Origin: Ordospora colligata OC4
Taxonomy: Eukaryota > Microsporidia > Ordosporidae
Length of the DNA stretch: 64,000 bases
Direction of reading: 5' to 3'
NCBI RefSeq assembly: GCF_000803265.1
Contig: NW_014575407.1
Span: forward strand, 235,547 to 299,546
Shown one piece after another: positions 63,946 to 64,000 of this stretch. The notes beneath the pieces are model-generated. The model worked only from the letters and a program-made list of their open reading frames with translations. It was not told the origin of the DNA and made no database searches. The position numbers and the translations under genes are program-made. Numbering within the stretch: position 1 is the stretch's first letter; every line of letters starts with the position of its first letter.

Positions 63946-64000
63946 ACCTTACCTTATTTTATATACCGTTATAAATTAAAACCATCAGATTATTATATTA

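Noticed and set aside
1..64000. tRNA, rRNA or CRISPR genes
   Set aside because: No TTCGA-centred cloverleaf, rRNA-like block or regularly spaced repeat was seen; a covariance-model scan would be needed to exclude a tRNA.

Overview
The window is nuclear DNA of a microsporidian, the compact, intracellular relatives of fungi. Genes are short eukaryotic single-copy genes packed on both strands with almost no introns. Intergenic gaps are often under 100 bp, and convergent and divergent neighbours nearly touch. About thirty starts carry a CCC or GGG triplet within roughly 25 bp upstream of the ATG, the microsporidian start-site signal. AATAAA often sits at or just past the stop codon. One spliceosomal intron of 34 bp (35533-35566) lies directly behind the start codon of ribosomal protein eS1. 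This argues against intron-less genera such as Nematocida; I cannot name the genus.

Positions 1-46 kb are dense housekeeping DNA. Transcription and chromatin genes are a BTP histone-fold protein, BRF1, HAP5/NF-YC, RPC5, RPB11, ARP5, NASP/Hif1, SWI3 and a MAGE/NSE3 protein. RNA and ribosome genes are MRT4, CPSF100/CFT2, eRF1, DRG1, eS1 and two UTP-B subunits, UTP13 and PWP2. Replication and repair genes are DPB2, MLH1 and a degenerate dUTPase. Metabolic genes are phosphoglycerate kinase, acetyl-CoA synthetase, glycerol-3-phosphate dehydrogenase, phosphomannomutase, exopolyphosphatase and the Fe-S electron donor TAH18. Trafficking and turnover genes are a SNARE-like protein, an exportin, V-ATPase E, a BAP31-like protein and proteasome beta-7. 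PP5, the PP1 inhibitor YPI1 (only 59 aa) and ASE1/PRC1 cover phosphatase and spindle roles.

From about 44.7 to 56 kb the content becomes more lineage-specific: a domesticated-looking MULE transposase protein, two tandem paralogous membrane-anchored proteins, an ABCG-type transporter with destroyed ATPase motifs, and secreted proteins. These are mixed with SAR1, an ARM-repeat GID5/ARMC8-like protein and a kinesin that ends in WD40 repeats.

From about 59 kb to the right edge the DNA is much richer in A+T and gene-poor. It holds a small membrane-directed protein, one multi-spanning membrane protein and two decayed genes. One decayed gene (60642-61510) still has a CCC signal at its relic start. 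The other (61999-63945) is broken by four in-frame stops and three frameshifts, each of which adding one A to a poly-A run would close. This looks like a subtelomeric or fast-evolving family region, which is an inference from composition and decay.
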